The position numbers and the translations under genes are program-made. From SB15 sp964639245 (GTDB lineage: Bacteria; Chloroflexota; Anaerolineae; Aggregatilineales; J027): a DNA stretch of 64,000 bases. The stretch covers positions 1 through 64,000 of the forward strand of contig CAZXCU010000013.1 of NCBI GenBank assembly GCA_964639245.1, written 5' to 3'. The stretch's first letter is position 1, and each line of letters starts with the position of its first letter. The notes below the pieces were generated by a model. It was not told the DNA's origin. It ran no database searches and saw only the letters and a program-made list of their open reading frames with translations. Below, piece after piece: positions 42,230 through 50,770 of this stretch.

Positions 42230-44227
42230 TTGGCTTCATTAGAAGAACGTGCAATTAATACGATACGGTTTCTGTCCATCGATGCCATCCAGAAAGCTAA
42301 TTCGGGGCATCCCGGTTTGCCGATGGGGGCTGCACCGATGGCCTATGTGCTGTGGACAAAATTTTTAAAACACAGTCCGAGCAATCCCCACTGGTTTGAC
42401 CGTGATCGGTTTGTGCTGTCGGCGGGACACGGTTCAATGCTGATTTATACACTCCTGCACCTCACAGGTTACGCTGTTTCACTGGATGACCTTAAAAATT
42501 TCCGTCAGTGGGGCAGCATCACGCCCGGACACCCCGAACGCGGTTTGACTCCCGGTATCGAAACGACCACCGGCCCCTTAGGACAAGGGACAGGCAATGC
42601 GGTGGGCATGGCGATTGCCGAAGCGTTCCTTGCAGCAAAATACAACCGCGAAGGCCATCACTTGATTGACCATTACACCTACGCGCTTGTCAGCGATGGC
42701 GATTTGATGGAGGGCATTTCGGCAGAGGTCAGTTCTCTGGCAGGCCACCTCAAACTTGGCAAGTTGATTTTCCTGTACGACGATAATCTGGTATCGCTGG
42801 CTGCCAAAACCAATGTCACGTTTACGGAGGATGTAGGTAAACGATATGAGGCCTATGGCTGGCATGTGCAGCGTGTCGCCGATGGGAATGACACCGCCGC
42901 GCTTGAACAAGCGATTCAAGCGGCGCGTGATGTAACCGACCAACCTTCACTTATCATGGTGCGTACTGTGCTGGGGTATGGCAGCCCCAACAAAGCCGGC
43001 ACACACGATGCTCACGGGTCGCCATTGGGAAAAGAGGAAGTCAAACTCACCAAAGAAAATCTGGGATGGCCGCTCGAACCCGAATTTTACATGGATGAAG
43101 ATGTCTTAAACTTCTGGCGAGAAGCCGTTACCAAAGGTCAACAGATGGAAGCAGCGTGGCAAACCCGTTGGAATGCCTACCAGCAAGCCTACCCCGAATT
43201 GGCGGCTGAATTGCAGTTAGCCATCGAAGGCAAATTGCCAGAGGGATGGGATTCTGGTATTCCAATGTTTGAGCCGGATGAAAAAGGCGATGCAACCCGC
43301 AATATTTCCGGCAAGGTTCTCAATGCAATTGCCAAGAAAATTCCTACCTTTATGGGCGGGGATGCTGACCTTTCCCCCAGCACCAAATCCACGATTAGCG
43401 GCGGGGGCATCTTCGGGGTGGAAGGCTATGATAAACGCAATATTCCCTATGGGGTGCGCGAACATGCGATGGGGTCAATTACCAATGGCATGGGCGCACA
43501 TGGGGGACTCATCAAGCCCTATACCGCCACCTTTTTGACTTTTTCCGATTACATGCGTCCGTCAATGCGTTTAGCCGCGCTGATGGAACTGCCCGTCATT
43601 TTCATTTTTACCCATGACAGCATCGGTTTAGGCGAAGACGGCCCGACGCATCAACCCGTTGAACATTTTGCCGCGCTGCGTGCCATCCCTCAGATGATTG
43701 TGATTCGTCCGGGCGATGCCAACGAAACCGCCGCCGCTTGGAAAGCTGCCATGCGTCAAGAACACCGTCCGGTCACGCTCATTTTCTCCCGCCAGAATAC
43801 CCCGACTTTTTCACCGGAAGGGGTGGACGAAGGAGTCGCACGCGGCGCGTACATTCTCTCAGAAGCAGAAGGCGGGCAGCCCCAGGCCATTTTGATGGGA
43901 ACGGGTACCGAAGTTGACCTTGCCTTGCAAGCCCAAGCCCTCCTCAAAAAAGACGGGATTCGAGCGCGAGTGGTCAGTATGCCCAGTTTTGAGCTTTTTG
44001 AGGCGCAGGATGCAGCGTATAAGGAACACGTGTTGCCTTCCTCTGTTGCCGCACGGGCAGCCGTTGAAGCGGCAATTCCACAGGGCTGGGAAAAATACCT
44101 CAAAGGTGGCACATTTATCGGGGTAATCAACCGCTTTGGTGCATCCGCCCCCTACCAGGAAATTTATCAGAATTATGGGATTACGCCCGAAGCGCTCGCA
44201 CAAGCCATACGTGAGCAAATCTCCTAA
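42230..44227 (+). CDS. tkt: transketolase
   Basis: A 665-residue thiamine-diphosphate enzyme of normal length. Segments include IQKANSGHPGLPMGAAPMAY, SAGHGSML, GPLGQGTGNAVGMA, the ThDP motif region SDGDLMEGISAEVSS...YDDN, and the pyrimidine domain THDSIGLGEDGPTHQPVEH. It moves two-carbon units in the pentose phosphate pathway. The start is TTG 42230, six bases after a strong GGGAGGA. A TATAAT -10 lies at 42190-42195. It pairs functionally with the Tal-Pgi fusion downstream. Confidence 0.95.
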   Translation: MASLEERAINTIRFLSIDAIQKANSGHPGLPMGAAPMAYVLWTKFLKHSPSNPHWFDRDRFVLSAGHGSMLIYTLLHLTGYAVSLDDLKNFRQWGSITPGHPERGLTPGIETTTGPLGQGTGNAVGMAIAEAFLAAKYNREGHHLIDHYTYALVSDGDLMEGISAEVSSLAGHLKLGKLIFLYDDNLVSLAAKTNVTFTEDVGKRYEAYGWHVQRVADGNDTAALEQAIQAARDVTDQPSLIMVRTVLGYGSPNKAGTHDAHGSPLGKEEVKLTKENLGWPLEPEFYMDEDVLNFWREAVTKGQQMEAAWQTRWNAYQQAYPELAAELQLAIEGKLPEGWDSGIPMFEPDEKGDATRNISGKVLNAIAKKIPTFMGGDADLSPSTKSTISGGGIFGVEGYDKRNIPYGVREHAMGSITNGMGAHGGLIKPYTATFLTFSDYMRPSMRLAALMELPVIFIFTHDSIGLGEDGPTHQPVEHFAALRAIPQMIVIRPGDANETAAAWKAAMRQEHRPVTLIFSRQNTPTFSPEGVDEGVARGAYILSEAEGGQPQAILMGTGTEVDLALQAQALLKKDGIRARVVSMPSFELFEAQDAAYKEHVLPSSVAARAAVEAAIPQGWEKYLKGGTFIGVINRFGASAPYQEIYQNYGITPEALAQAIREQIS

Positions 44228-44284
44228 AGATTGGGATTATCCTCATTTGCGCGGTGTGCTAGTCTGACTTATGCTTGTGAACAT

Positions 44285-44313
44285 CTGCCCCTCATTTTTT
44301 GAGTGAGGGGCAG
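44285..44313 (+). terminator. hairpin after tkt
   Basis: Perfect 10-base arms CTGCCCCTCA and TGAGGGGCAG. No T-tract follows directly, so termination strength is uncertain. Beyond it, GATGTCTTT (44328-44336) and AAAGACATC (44389-44397) form a second, wider inverted repeat in the leader of the next gene. Confidence 0.5.
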
Positions 44314-44429
44314 TCAGGTTCAGAAGTGATGTCTTTTTGAAAAATACACCCGCATTTATACGTTTTTATTGCATTGCTGCCCCTTCACAAAGACATCTCA
44401 GTTTGTCATAGTTCTAAGGGGAAAAACTA

Positions 44430-45824
44430 ATGAACCTTGACCAGTACATCCCGATGTTGGGAAACAAAGACCCGGAACAACGCAAAAAAGCCATTATCGC
44501 ATTAGGGAAATCGGGCGATAAAAATGCCCTGCCCCTGCTCGCCAGAGTCCACAAGACCGATCCTGACCCAGCGCTCCGTGACCTTGCCATGAAAGCGGGT
44601 AAAAATATCCAAAAGCTGGCGACCAGCACGATGCCTGAGCCGGAACCTATTCCAGAACCGGAACCCGCGCCCGCTAGCTTCGATGACTTTTTTAACATGT
44701 CTACCGGGAGCAGTTCATCCAACCCAGCCTCCCATTCGTATGCTTCTTCTAGCACATCTGCCTCACAACCGGATTGGTTGAATAACGCTGCTGCCAGCAG
44801 CTCAAGTTCGTCATCGGCTGCCCCCAGAAAAATCTCCGACCTCGATAAGAAAAAAGCCAAAGGTGCGCTAGAACAAGCCCTTGATGCGTCGGTCAAAAAG
44901 AAATGGCAGGATGTGGCTTTTTATCTGAATAAAGCGATTGAGAGCAACCCCGATATGGAACGGGACAGCATGGTCTTGGGGCTTGCCGCGCAAATCACCG
45001 GGGCAAGCGGCCCGATGGCGATTGACGCGCTCAAACGCATGAAAAGCGAAGGCAAGGTCAACAAACCCAAAGCCGTTGGTAAAGTTGAGGGGCAAGCAGG
45101 CTTTGGCGAATTTGCGCTGGAATGGCCGATCTGGTTGATTGCCATGGCACTTGTTTTTACCGCGAGCGCGTTTGGGTTTATCCGTTACGCCACCAATTGG
45201 CTCGATGAAGATTTATCTCTGACCAGCAATGAAGGTGAGACGATTGAATTTGACGAGCAGGGCAATCTCATTATGTTTGACGCGGCGGGGAATCCCGTTG
45301 AAGCGGAAGAAACAATCAATATTGATGAAATTAAGGATTTTATCAATGATTATGGGCCCATTACTTCGCTAGCCATTGGGGTAGGCGGTGGTTTGTGGTT
45401 GATGATTTACCTGACCGTCACCAACTACATCATCTGGTATGTGGGTGGGTTTATGGGCGGAACAGGGGCGTTGTTTGATTTTCTAGTGGCTAATCTGCGC
45501 CTCGATGCGATCTGGAATATTGGGAGTACCATTTTAACGGTTGGTCTCCTGATTGGTTCGGTTTCGGCTGCCAATGAGTCCAGCATCGAAAATACGAGTA
45601 GTTTAAGTGCGCTCCAATGCTTAAGCGGGTTAGCAGGCTTGGCCTTTTTTGGTGTGAAATGCTGGTATGTCGGGCAAAAGCATGAGATGGGACTTGGCGC
45701 TGGAATCGGCGCTGTTTTTGTTGGTTCGATTGCTGCAAGTATTGTCTTTTTCTGCTGCGGTTGTGCATTGATTTCTGCGGCGGGCAGTGGCAGTTCAGCC
45801 AGCGCGTTCCTTTTGCTAAGATAG
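44430..45824 (+). CDS. HEAT-repeat membrane protein with Ser-rich linker
   Basis: A 464-residue protein. The first ~65 residues form one or two HEAT-like repeats (NKDPEQRKKAIIALGKSGDKNALPLLARV). A Pro/Glu then Ser/Ala-rich low-complexity linker follows (about 70-135), then a small helical domain (AKGALEQALDASVKKKWQDVAFYLNKAIESNPDM) and a C-terminal part with about five hydrophobic segments resembling Yip1-type membrane domains. Function is unknown. It lies between two pentose phosphate genes on the same strand, but each gap is large enough for separate control. Confidence 0.65.
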   Translation: MNLDQYIPMLGNKDPEQRKKAIIALGKSGDKNALPLLARVHKTDPDPALRDLAMKAGKNIQKLATSTMPEPEPIPEPEPAPASFDDFFNMSTGSSSSNPASHSYASSSTSASQPDWLNNAAASSSSSSSAAPRKISDLDKKKAKGALEQALDASVKKKWQDVAFYLNKAIESNPDMERDSMVLGLAAQITGASGPMAIDALKRMKSEGKVNKPKAVGKVEGQAGFGEFALEWPIWLIAMALVFTASAFGFIRYATNWLDEDLSLTSNEGETIEFDEQGNLIMFDAAGNPVEAEETINIDEIKDFINDYGPITSLAIGVGGGLWLMIYLTVTNYIIWYVGGFMGGTGALFDFLVANLRLDAIWNIGSTILTVGLLIGSVSAANESSIENTSSLSALQCLSGLAGLAFFGVKCWYVGQKHEMGLGAGIGAVFVGSIAASIVFFCCGCALISAAGSGSSASAFLLLR

Positions 45825-45906
45825 AATTACGTTGATAAGCGAAGTAGGGTAGTTTGTCGTTACAATGGACACGCAGACTACCCAAAGTTTGATAAGGAGT
45901 TTTGGG

Positions 45907-48789
45907 ATGCCCAATAATCCCCCCGTAGAAGTACAGGCACTCGGTCAAAGTATCTGGTATGACAACATCAGCCGCGATTTACTGAACAAAGGCGAAATTC
46001 AACGGCTCATTGACGAAGATGGGGTCGTTGGTATCACCTCCAACCCCACCATTTTTATGAAAGCCATCAGCCGGGGCAGCACCTATGATGAGGCGATTGC
46101 CACGATGCTCGATTTAGAGCCGTATGATATTTACGAACGGTTAGCCGTTGCTGATATTCAAGCCGCCGCCGATTTGCTCCGTCCGGTGTATGACCGCACG
46201 AATAAAGTGGATGGCTATGTGAGTTTGGAAGTCTCGCCCCTCATCGCCAACGACACCGACACCACGACCCAAGAAGCCAAGCGGCTGTTTGAAACCGTCA
46301 ACCGCCCGAATGTGATGATTAAAATTCCCGCTACCGAAGCGGGCTTGCCTGCCATTGAGGAAACCATCGCCAACGGAATCAATGTCAATATCACGCTGAT
46401 TTTTTCGGTTGAAAATTACAAGCATGTGATGGAGCGTTACATCAAGGGCTTGGAACGACGTTTAGCCGCCGGACAGTCGGTGGAAGGGATTGCCTCTGTT
46501 GCCAGCTTTTTTGTCAGCCGGATTGATACCGTGGTTGACCAGCAGCTTGAAAACAACATGCGTTCTGCACAGGGGCGCGATCTGGAACGGGTGCGCCAGA
46601 ACAACGACCTGATGGGCAAGATTGCCATTGCGAACGCCAAAGTCGCCTATCTGACCTATAAACGCATTTTTCATGGCGAACGTTTTGCCAAGCTCAAAGC
46701 GGCAGGTGCGATGGTACAGCGTCCTTTGTGGGCCAGCACCGGCACCAAAAATCCCCGTTATAGCGATACCCTCTATGTAGACAGCCTGATTGGGCCAGAA
46801 ACCGTCAACACCGTCCCGCCTGAAACCCTCAAAGCCTTCGGGGAACATGGCACGGTTGCCCCCACACTGGATGAGAATTTGCAAGCGGCAAGCATTCTCA
46901 TGGATAAGTTGGCGGAAATCGGTATTGATTTTGAAAATGTCACCCGGATGCTGCAAGTAGACGGTGTGGATGCGTTTGCGGATTCGTTCCAACAATTGAT
47001 GCAAGCGGTGGAAGGCAAACGCGAAATGCTGCGGGCGGGAGTCATCGAGCGCCAAGATACCGTCATCGGCGGATACGAACCCGGTTTTGTGCGCGTGCTG
47101 GATAAACTCACTGAAGAAAAAGCCAACAAAGCCATCTGGGGCAAAAAAGCCAGTTTCTGGAAAAAAGAAACCGTTCACCAAGAAAGTATCAATAACCGTT
47201 TGGGCTGGCTGTTTTCCTTGCAGGACGGACGGATTGACCGCAATCGGCTGAAAGACTTGCAAAAAGACTCGTCACGTTGGTCTCATGCGGTGGTCTTGGG
47301 GATGGGTGGCAGCAGCCTCGCGCCCGATGTTTTCCGCCGCACTTTCGGCAAACAGGACGGATTCCCCGAACTGCTGGTGCTGGACAGCACCGACCCCGCT
47401 CGCATTAAAACCGTCGAAAACAGTGTCGATTTAGCCAATACCCTGTTCCTTGTTGCCAGCAAATCCGGCACAACGATTGAAACCAAGTGTTTTCAAGATT
47501 ATTTCTTTGCCCGTGTGTCCGAAATTCAGGGCAAAGAAAAAGCCGGACAACAGTTTATCGCTATCACCGATGAGGGGTCACAACTGGCCCAAGAAGCTGA
47601 AGCGGATGGCTACCGCCATATTTTCATTAATCCGTCGGATATTGGCGGGCGATATTCCGCATTGAGCTACTTCGGGCTTGTGCCTGCGGCGGTGATGGGC
47701 TTGGATTTAGACCGCCTCTACGCCAGCGCTGACCGGATGCTGCAAGCTGTGAAGGAAATTATTCCCGTCAATAGCAACCCCGGCATGTGGCTTGGGGCGT
47801 TGCTGGGCTACCTTGCCAGACGCGGGCATGACAAACTTTCCTTGCATAGTTCGGAACAAATCAGCAGTTTTGCCGACTGGGTGGAACAGTTGGTGGCAGA
47901 AAGTACCGGTAAAGAAGGGATGGGGATTCTGCCTATCGCGGGCGCTACCGTCGGGATGCCGCACGATTACGACGATGACCGCTTTATGGTGTACACCCGT
48001 CTGGATAACGAAGGCGAAGAACTGGATAACAAAATTCGTTCCTTCTGGGAGGCAGGCCATCCGGTTTACGTGATTAAACTGCGGGATGCGTATGATCTGG
48101 GCGGAGAATTTTTGCGCTGGGAATTTGCCACTGCCATTGCCGGACACCTTCTGGGGATTAATCCGTTTGACGAGCCGAATGTGTCCGAGAGCAAAAAGAA
48201 CACCAACGCCATTCTGGATTATTACCAGCAACATGGCAAAATGCCCCCGCAAACCCCTGTTCTGGAAGAAGACCGTGTAGCGCTGTACACCAACCCCGAA
48301 ACGGTAGATATTCTGTATAAAATCTGCGCCCAACGCAATTATCATAGCAGTGGGTTGGCGGGTTTGCTGGCGGCGGGGATTAGCTTTGCCCGTTCGGGCG
48401 ACTATTTCGCCATTATGGCCTATCTCGAATCCACTGACGAAAACCACGCGCTGCTGTCGGATATTCGTCGTCGGCTGCGTCATGCCACCACCCGCGCCAC
48501 GACGCTCGGTTATGGGCCGCGATTCCTCCACTCCACCGGACAACTCCACAAGGGCGGTAAAGACAACGGCATTTTCCTGCAAATTACCGTCGATGATGCG
48601 GTGGATTTGCCCATTCCCGGTAAGCCCTACAGTTTTAGCATTCTCAAACAAGCGCAGGCGATGGGCGATCAAGAAGCCCTCATGCGGCGGCGTTTGCCGT
48701 TTGTTCGCTTGCACATTCGCGGGGATGTGACCTACGGGTTATCGAAAATCCTTGAGGCAGTCAAGGTCGAACAAGAAAAACACTTCTAA
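45907..48789 (+). CDS. tal-pgi: bifunctional transaldolase / glucose-6-phosphate isomerase
   Basis: A 960-residue fusion. Residues ~1-370 are transaldolase: GIQSIWYDNISRDLL-like start, GITSNPTIF, VSLEVSPLIANDT, the Schiff-base lysine in VMIKIPATEAG and NVNITLIFS. From ~residue 400 onward it is a phosphoglucose isomerase: VLGMGGSSLAPDVF, LDSTDP, VASKSGTTIET and LHSSEQ. The two activities link fructose 6-phosphate made by transaldolase with glucose 6-phosphate. The start at 45907 has AAGGAG seven bases upstream. Such fusions are known in several bacterial groups. Confidence 0.94.
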   Translation: MPNNPPVEVQALGQSIWYDNISRDLLNKGEIQRLIDEDGVVGITSNPTIFMKAISRGSTYDEAIATMLDLEPYDIYERLAVADIQAAADLLRPVYDRTNKVDGYVSLEVSPLIANDTDTTTQEAKRLFETVNRPNVMIKIPATEAGLPAIEETIANGINVNITLIFSVENYKHVMERYIKGLERRLAAGQSVEGIASVASFFVSRIDTVVDQQLENNMRSAQGRDLERVRQNNDLMGKIAIANAKVAYLTYKRIFHGERFAKLKAAGAMVQRPLWASTGTKNPRYSDTLYVDSLIGPETVNTVPPETLKAFGEHGTVAPTLDENLQAASILMDKLAEIGIDFENVTRMLQVDGVDAFADSFQQLMQAVEGKREMLRAGVIERQDTVIGGYEPGFVRVLDKLTEEKANKAIWGKKASFWKKETVHQESINNRLGWLFSLQDGRIDRNRLKDLQKDSSRWSHAVVLGMGGSSLAPDVFRRTFGKQDGFPELLVLDSTDPARIKTVENSVDLANTLFLVASKSGTTIETKCFQDYFFARVSEIQGKEKAGQQFIAITDEGSQLAQEAEADGYRHIFINPSDIGGRYSALSYFGLVPAAVMGLDLDRLYASADRMLQAVKEIIPVNSNPGMWLGALLGYLARRGHDKLSLHSSEQISSFADWVEQLVAESTGKEGMGILPIAGATVGMPHDYDDDRFMVYTRLDNEGEELDNKIRSFWEAGHPVYVIKLRDAYDLGGEFLRWEFATAIAGHLLGINPFDEPNVSESKKNTNAILDYYQQHGKMPPQTPVLEEDRVALYTNPETVDILYKICAQRNYHSSGLAGLLAAGISFARSGDYFAIMAYLESTDENHALLSDIRRRLRHATTRATTLGYGPRFLHSTGQLHKGGKDNGIFLQITVDDAVDLPIPGKPYSFSILKQAQAMGDQEALMRRRLPFVRLHIRGDVTYGLSKILEAVKVEQEKHF

Positions 48790-48818
48790 TTTGCCGCACA
48801 AGAATCAATTTTGTATCA

Positions 48819-48843
48819 ATGAGGGCTGCATTACAGCCCTCAT
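48819..48843 (+). terminator. perfect hairpin after tal-pgi
   Basis: Arms ATGAGGGCTG and CAGCCCTCAT enclose CATTA. It begins about 30 bases after the stop codon. The following bases are not T-rich, so it may end or stabilise the transcript. Confidence 0.55.
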
Positions 48844-48922
48844 GTCATTCGCATAGTAAGTTTCGGAGTCACCAACTTCTATGCTTTCTCAATGCAAAGT
48901 GGGCTTAATTTCTCCCTCATTT

Positions 48923-48936
48923 TCTGTTATAACAGA
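48923..48936. promoter_or_regulatory. palindrome covering a -10 box
   Basis: TCTGTTATAACAGA is a perfect 14-base palindrome whose centre gives a TATAAC -10 element (-35 candidate TTAATT at 48905-48910). It lies 26 bases before the response-regulator start and may be an autoregulatory site. Confidence 0.45.
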
Positions 48937-48962
48937 TAGTCCCTATGAAAGTGGAGGTGAGG

Positions 48963-49610
48963 GTGAAGAAGGTTCTTCTAGTGGAAAGCTCCCGCGCAAA
49001 TGGGACATCTTTTGCGCCCCGCTTACGCAAGCGCTACGAAGTGCTGGTTGCTCACACAGGCAAAGATGCTGTAGACCTCATTCAATCGCAGCAGCCGCAT
49101 GTCTTGGTGCTGGATGCCAGTTCGATGCGGACTTCGGGTGACAGAATTTGCTCAAAATTAAAAAGTGAAGCCCAACTTCCGATTATTCATATTAAGGTCA
49201 AACCGCCCCAAGAAATGGAAGCCAGCGAAGCGGATTTATTGATGTACCCACCGTTTACGTATCGCAAATTGTGGAATCGGATTGAGCGCTATGCACGGGC
49301 TGGCGAAGGGGAAATTTTGCGGGCCGGGCCGTTCACGCTCAATCTTCAGCAGTCCATTCTGTTCTGCCCCAAAGGAGATACCAAGCTCACCCCCAAACTT
49401 GCCAAGATCATGGAATGTTTGATGCAGCAGCCGAACGCAGTGGTTGCACGGCTAACGCTGATGCAAAAAGTCTGGCAAACGGATTATATGGGGGATACCC
49501 GCACACTGGATGTCCATATGCGTTGGCTGCGGCAAACGGTTGAGGAGGATGCCAACGCCCCGGTGTATATTAAAACCGTGCGTGGGAAGGGGTATACCCT
49601 TGTTATTTAG
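48963..49610 (+). CDS. atypical OmpR-type response regulator
   Basis: A 215-residue regulator. The receiver-like N-terminus keeps Asp51 (LVLDAS), but the acidic pair is reduced to VESS and the conserved lysine near LLMYPPF is missing, so phosphorylation is unlikely. The C-terminal OmpR winged helix (LTPKLAKIMECLMQQPNAVVAR...DTRTLDVHMRWLRQTVE...VRGKGYTLVI) is complete. No histidine kinase is adjacent. GTG 48963 follows GGAGG by five bases; the ATG at 48945 is the alternative. Its end overlaps the convergent gene by eight bases. Confidence 0.85.
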   Translation: MKKVLLVESSRANGTSFAPRLRKRYEVLVAHTGKDAVDLIQSQQPHVLVLDASSMRTSGDRICSKLKSEAQLPIIHIKVKPPQEMEASEADLLMYPPFTYRKLWNRIERYARAGEGEILRAGPFTLNLQQSILFCPKGDTKLTPKLAKIMECLMQQPNAVVARLTLMQKVWQTDYMGDTRTLDVHMRWLRQTVEEDANAPVYIKTVRGKGYTLVI

Positions 49611-50220
49611 GGGGACACCACCGCAAAGATGGCTTCACTTCCTGAAAATTTTGGGGACGCAGCCGTAGTTCCGCTAAGGCATCGTCACGGGCAAGAAAAT
49701 TGCCCGTTTTGATGAGTTCATCCCGTATCTGAGGATTAACCAGCATTTCCATCAACAATTGACACTCCCGGTTAATGCCCAGTGCCGCGATGGTATAGGT
49801 GGTGGTTTCGTAAAGTTTTAGCGCCATTTCATAGAGAACTTTTTCGACGGCTAGCAGCCCTTCGTTGGTGCGGTCAGGTGTGACATTGGCAAACATTTTG
49901 ACCGGAATGGCAATCGAGACACATTCAAACAACGAACGGGTAATCATAATTTCTGCCCCACACATCACGCCTGTTTCGACTTCAAACTTAGCAAATTGGG
50001 AGAGGGCGGCGGTGGGGTCAGGCACGGTTAAGGAAATAATTTCAGGTGCATCCAGACCGGGTGTGTAGCGCTCTGCCAATGGGCCTATCATGCCGGGGTA
50101 GCTCCATAGGGCTTTTAAGAGACGTTCCCATTGGTAATCCCGCAGGGTATCAAACGACATATTCAATTCGATGGTGTCCCCACCCCAAGGGTGATCATCG
50201 AGAGATAGTTGTAAACCCAC
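49603..50220 (-). CDS. hypothetical soluble protein downstream of Fur
   Basis: A 205-residue protein I do not recognise. It has no signal peptide or membrane segment. It is rich in charged helical stretches (TNEGLLAVEKVLYEMALKLYETTTYTIAALG) and mixed beta-strands; four cysteines are scattered, one in the C-terminal RWCPPK. Its ATG directly abuts the stop codon of the Fur-family gene, so the two are probably co-transcribed. Confidence 0.6.
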   Translation of the reverse strand: MGLQLSLDDHPWGGDTIELNMSFDTLRDYQWERLLKALWSYPGMIGPLAERYTPGLDAPEIISLTVPDPTAALSQFAKFEVETGVMCGAEIMITRSLFECVSIAIPVKMFANVTPDRTNEGLLAVEKVLYEMALKLYETTTYTIAALGINRECQLLMEMLVNPQIRDELIKTGNFLARDDALAELRLRPQNFQEVKPSLRWCPPK

Positions 50221-50661
50221 TCAAGTCTCCTGTGCAGTTTGAAGGCAGCGCGAACACAGACCAAAAAACTCTAGCAGATGCCCCCCGATGCGACAGTTAT
50301 AATTTTTTTCGAGTGTTTGGACAAGTTTTTCCAACCCGCAGTCCTCAAATTCAATGACGACTCCGCAATTCTGGCACACAATATGGTGGTGGTGTCCGTT
50401 GTGCATCAAGACATACACAATACCATTTCGCATATCTGTTGCATTGCGGGTTGAAGGGCGAACATAGCCAAGTTGCGTTAATAAGTCGAGCGTGCGGTAC
50501 ACACTCATGCGCCCGATGCTGCTGTCTTGCTGGCTGACTCGTTCCCAGATTTCATTTGCCGAAAGATGCTCAGGATACGCCGCTAGCACTTCGCTGACCA
50601 ACTGACGCGGTTTGGTCAATTTATAGCCTGCTTGGTGAAGTAACTGCATGAGATCTGCCAT
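50221..50661 (-). CDS. second Fur-family metalloregulator
   Basis: A 146-residue Fur-type protein. It has a winged helix (KLTKPRQLVSEVL, then SIGRMSVYRTLDLLTQLGYV), an HHHH metal segment in MHNGHHHHIV and zinc pairs CQNC and CSRC. It differs strongly from the Fur at 26041-26457, including the region between, so the two likely sense different metals or peroxide. A TATACT -10 (minus strand, 50669-50674) ends only eight bases before the ATG, and no ribosome-binding site is seen, suggesting a leaderless mRNA. Confidence 0.87.
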   Translation of the reverse strand: MADLMQLLHQAGYKLTKPRQLVSEVLAAYPEHLSANEIWERVSQQDSSIGRMSVYRTLDLLTQLGYVRPSTRNATDMRNGIVYVLMHNGHHHHIVCQNCGVVIEFEDCGLEKLVQTLEKNYNCRIGGHLLEFFGLCSRCLQTAQET

Positions 50662-50710
50662 AGGGGTGAGTATAGTGGATTTTTGGGGAAAAGGTTAGTT
50701 GACTTTTATT

Positions 50711-50746
50711 TAAAAGAGAGAGAACCGCCGTGTGTGCGGCTCTCTC
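50711..50746 (-). terminator. intrinsic terminator of the BTAD regulator gene
   Basis: On the minus strand GAGAGAGCCGC pairs with GCGGTTCTCTC (one mismatch) and is followed by TCTTTT. It starts 25 bases after the stop codon of the BTAD gene. Confidence 0.8.
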
Positions 50747-50770
50747 CCCTATTTGTCGAGAAACTCCGAC

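Noticed and set aside
46462..47262. 266-codon minus-strand frame inside tal-pgi
   Set aside because: Shadow of the transaldolase half; no independent signals.
47707..48714. 335-codon minus-strand frame opposite tal-pgi
   Set aside because: It mirrors the codon pattern of the isomerase half; no family features were seen.
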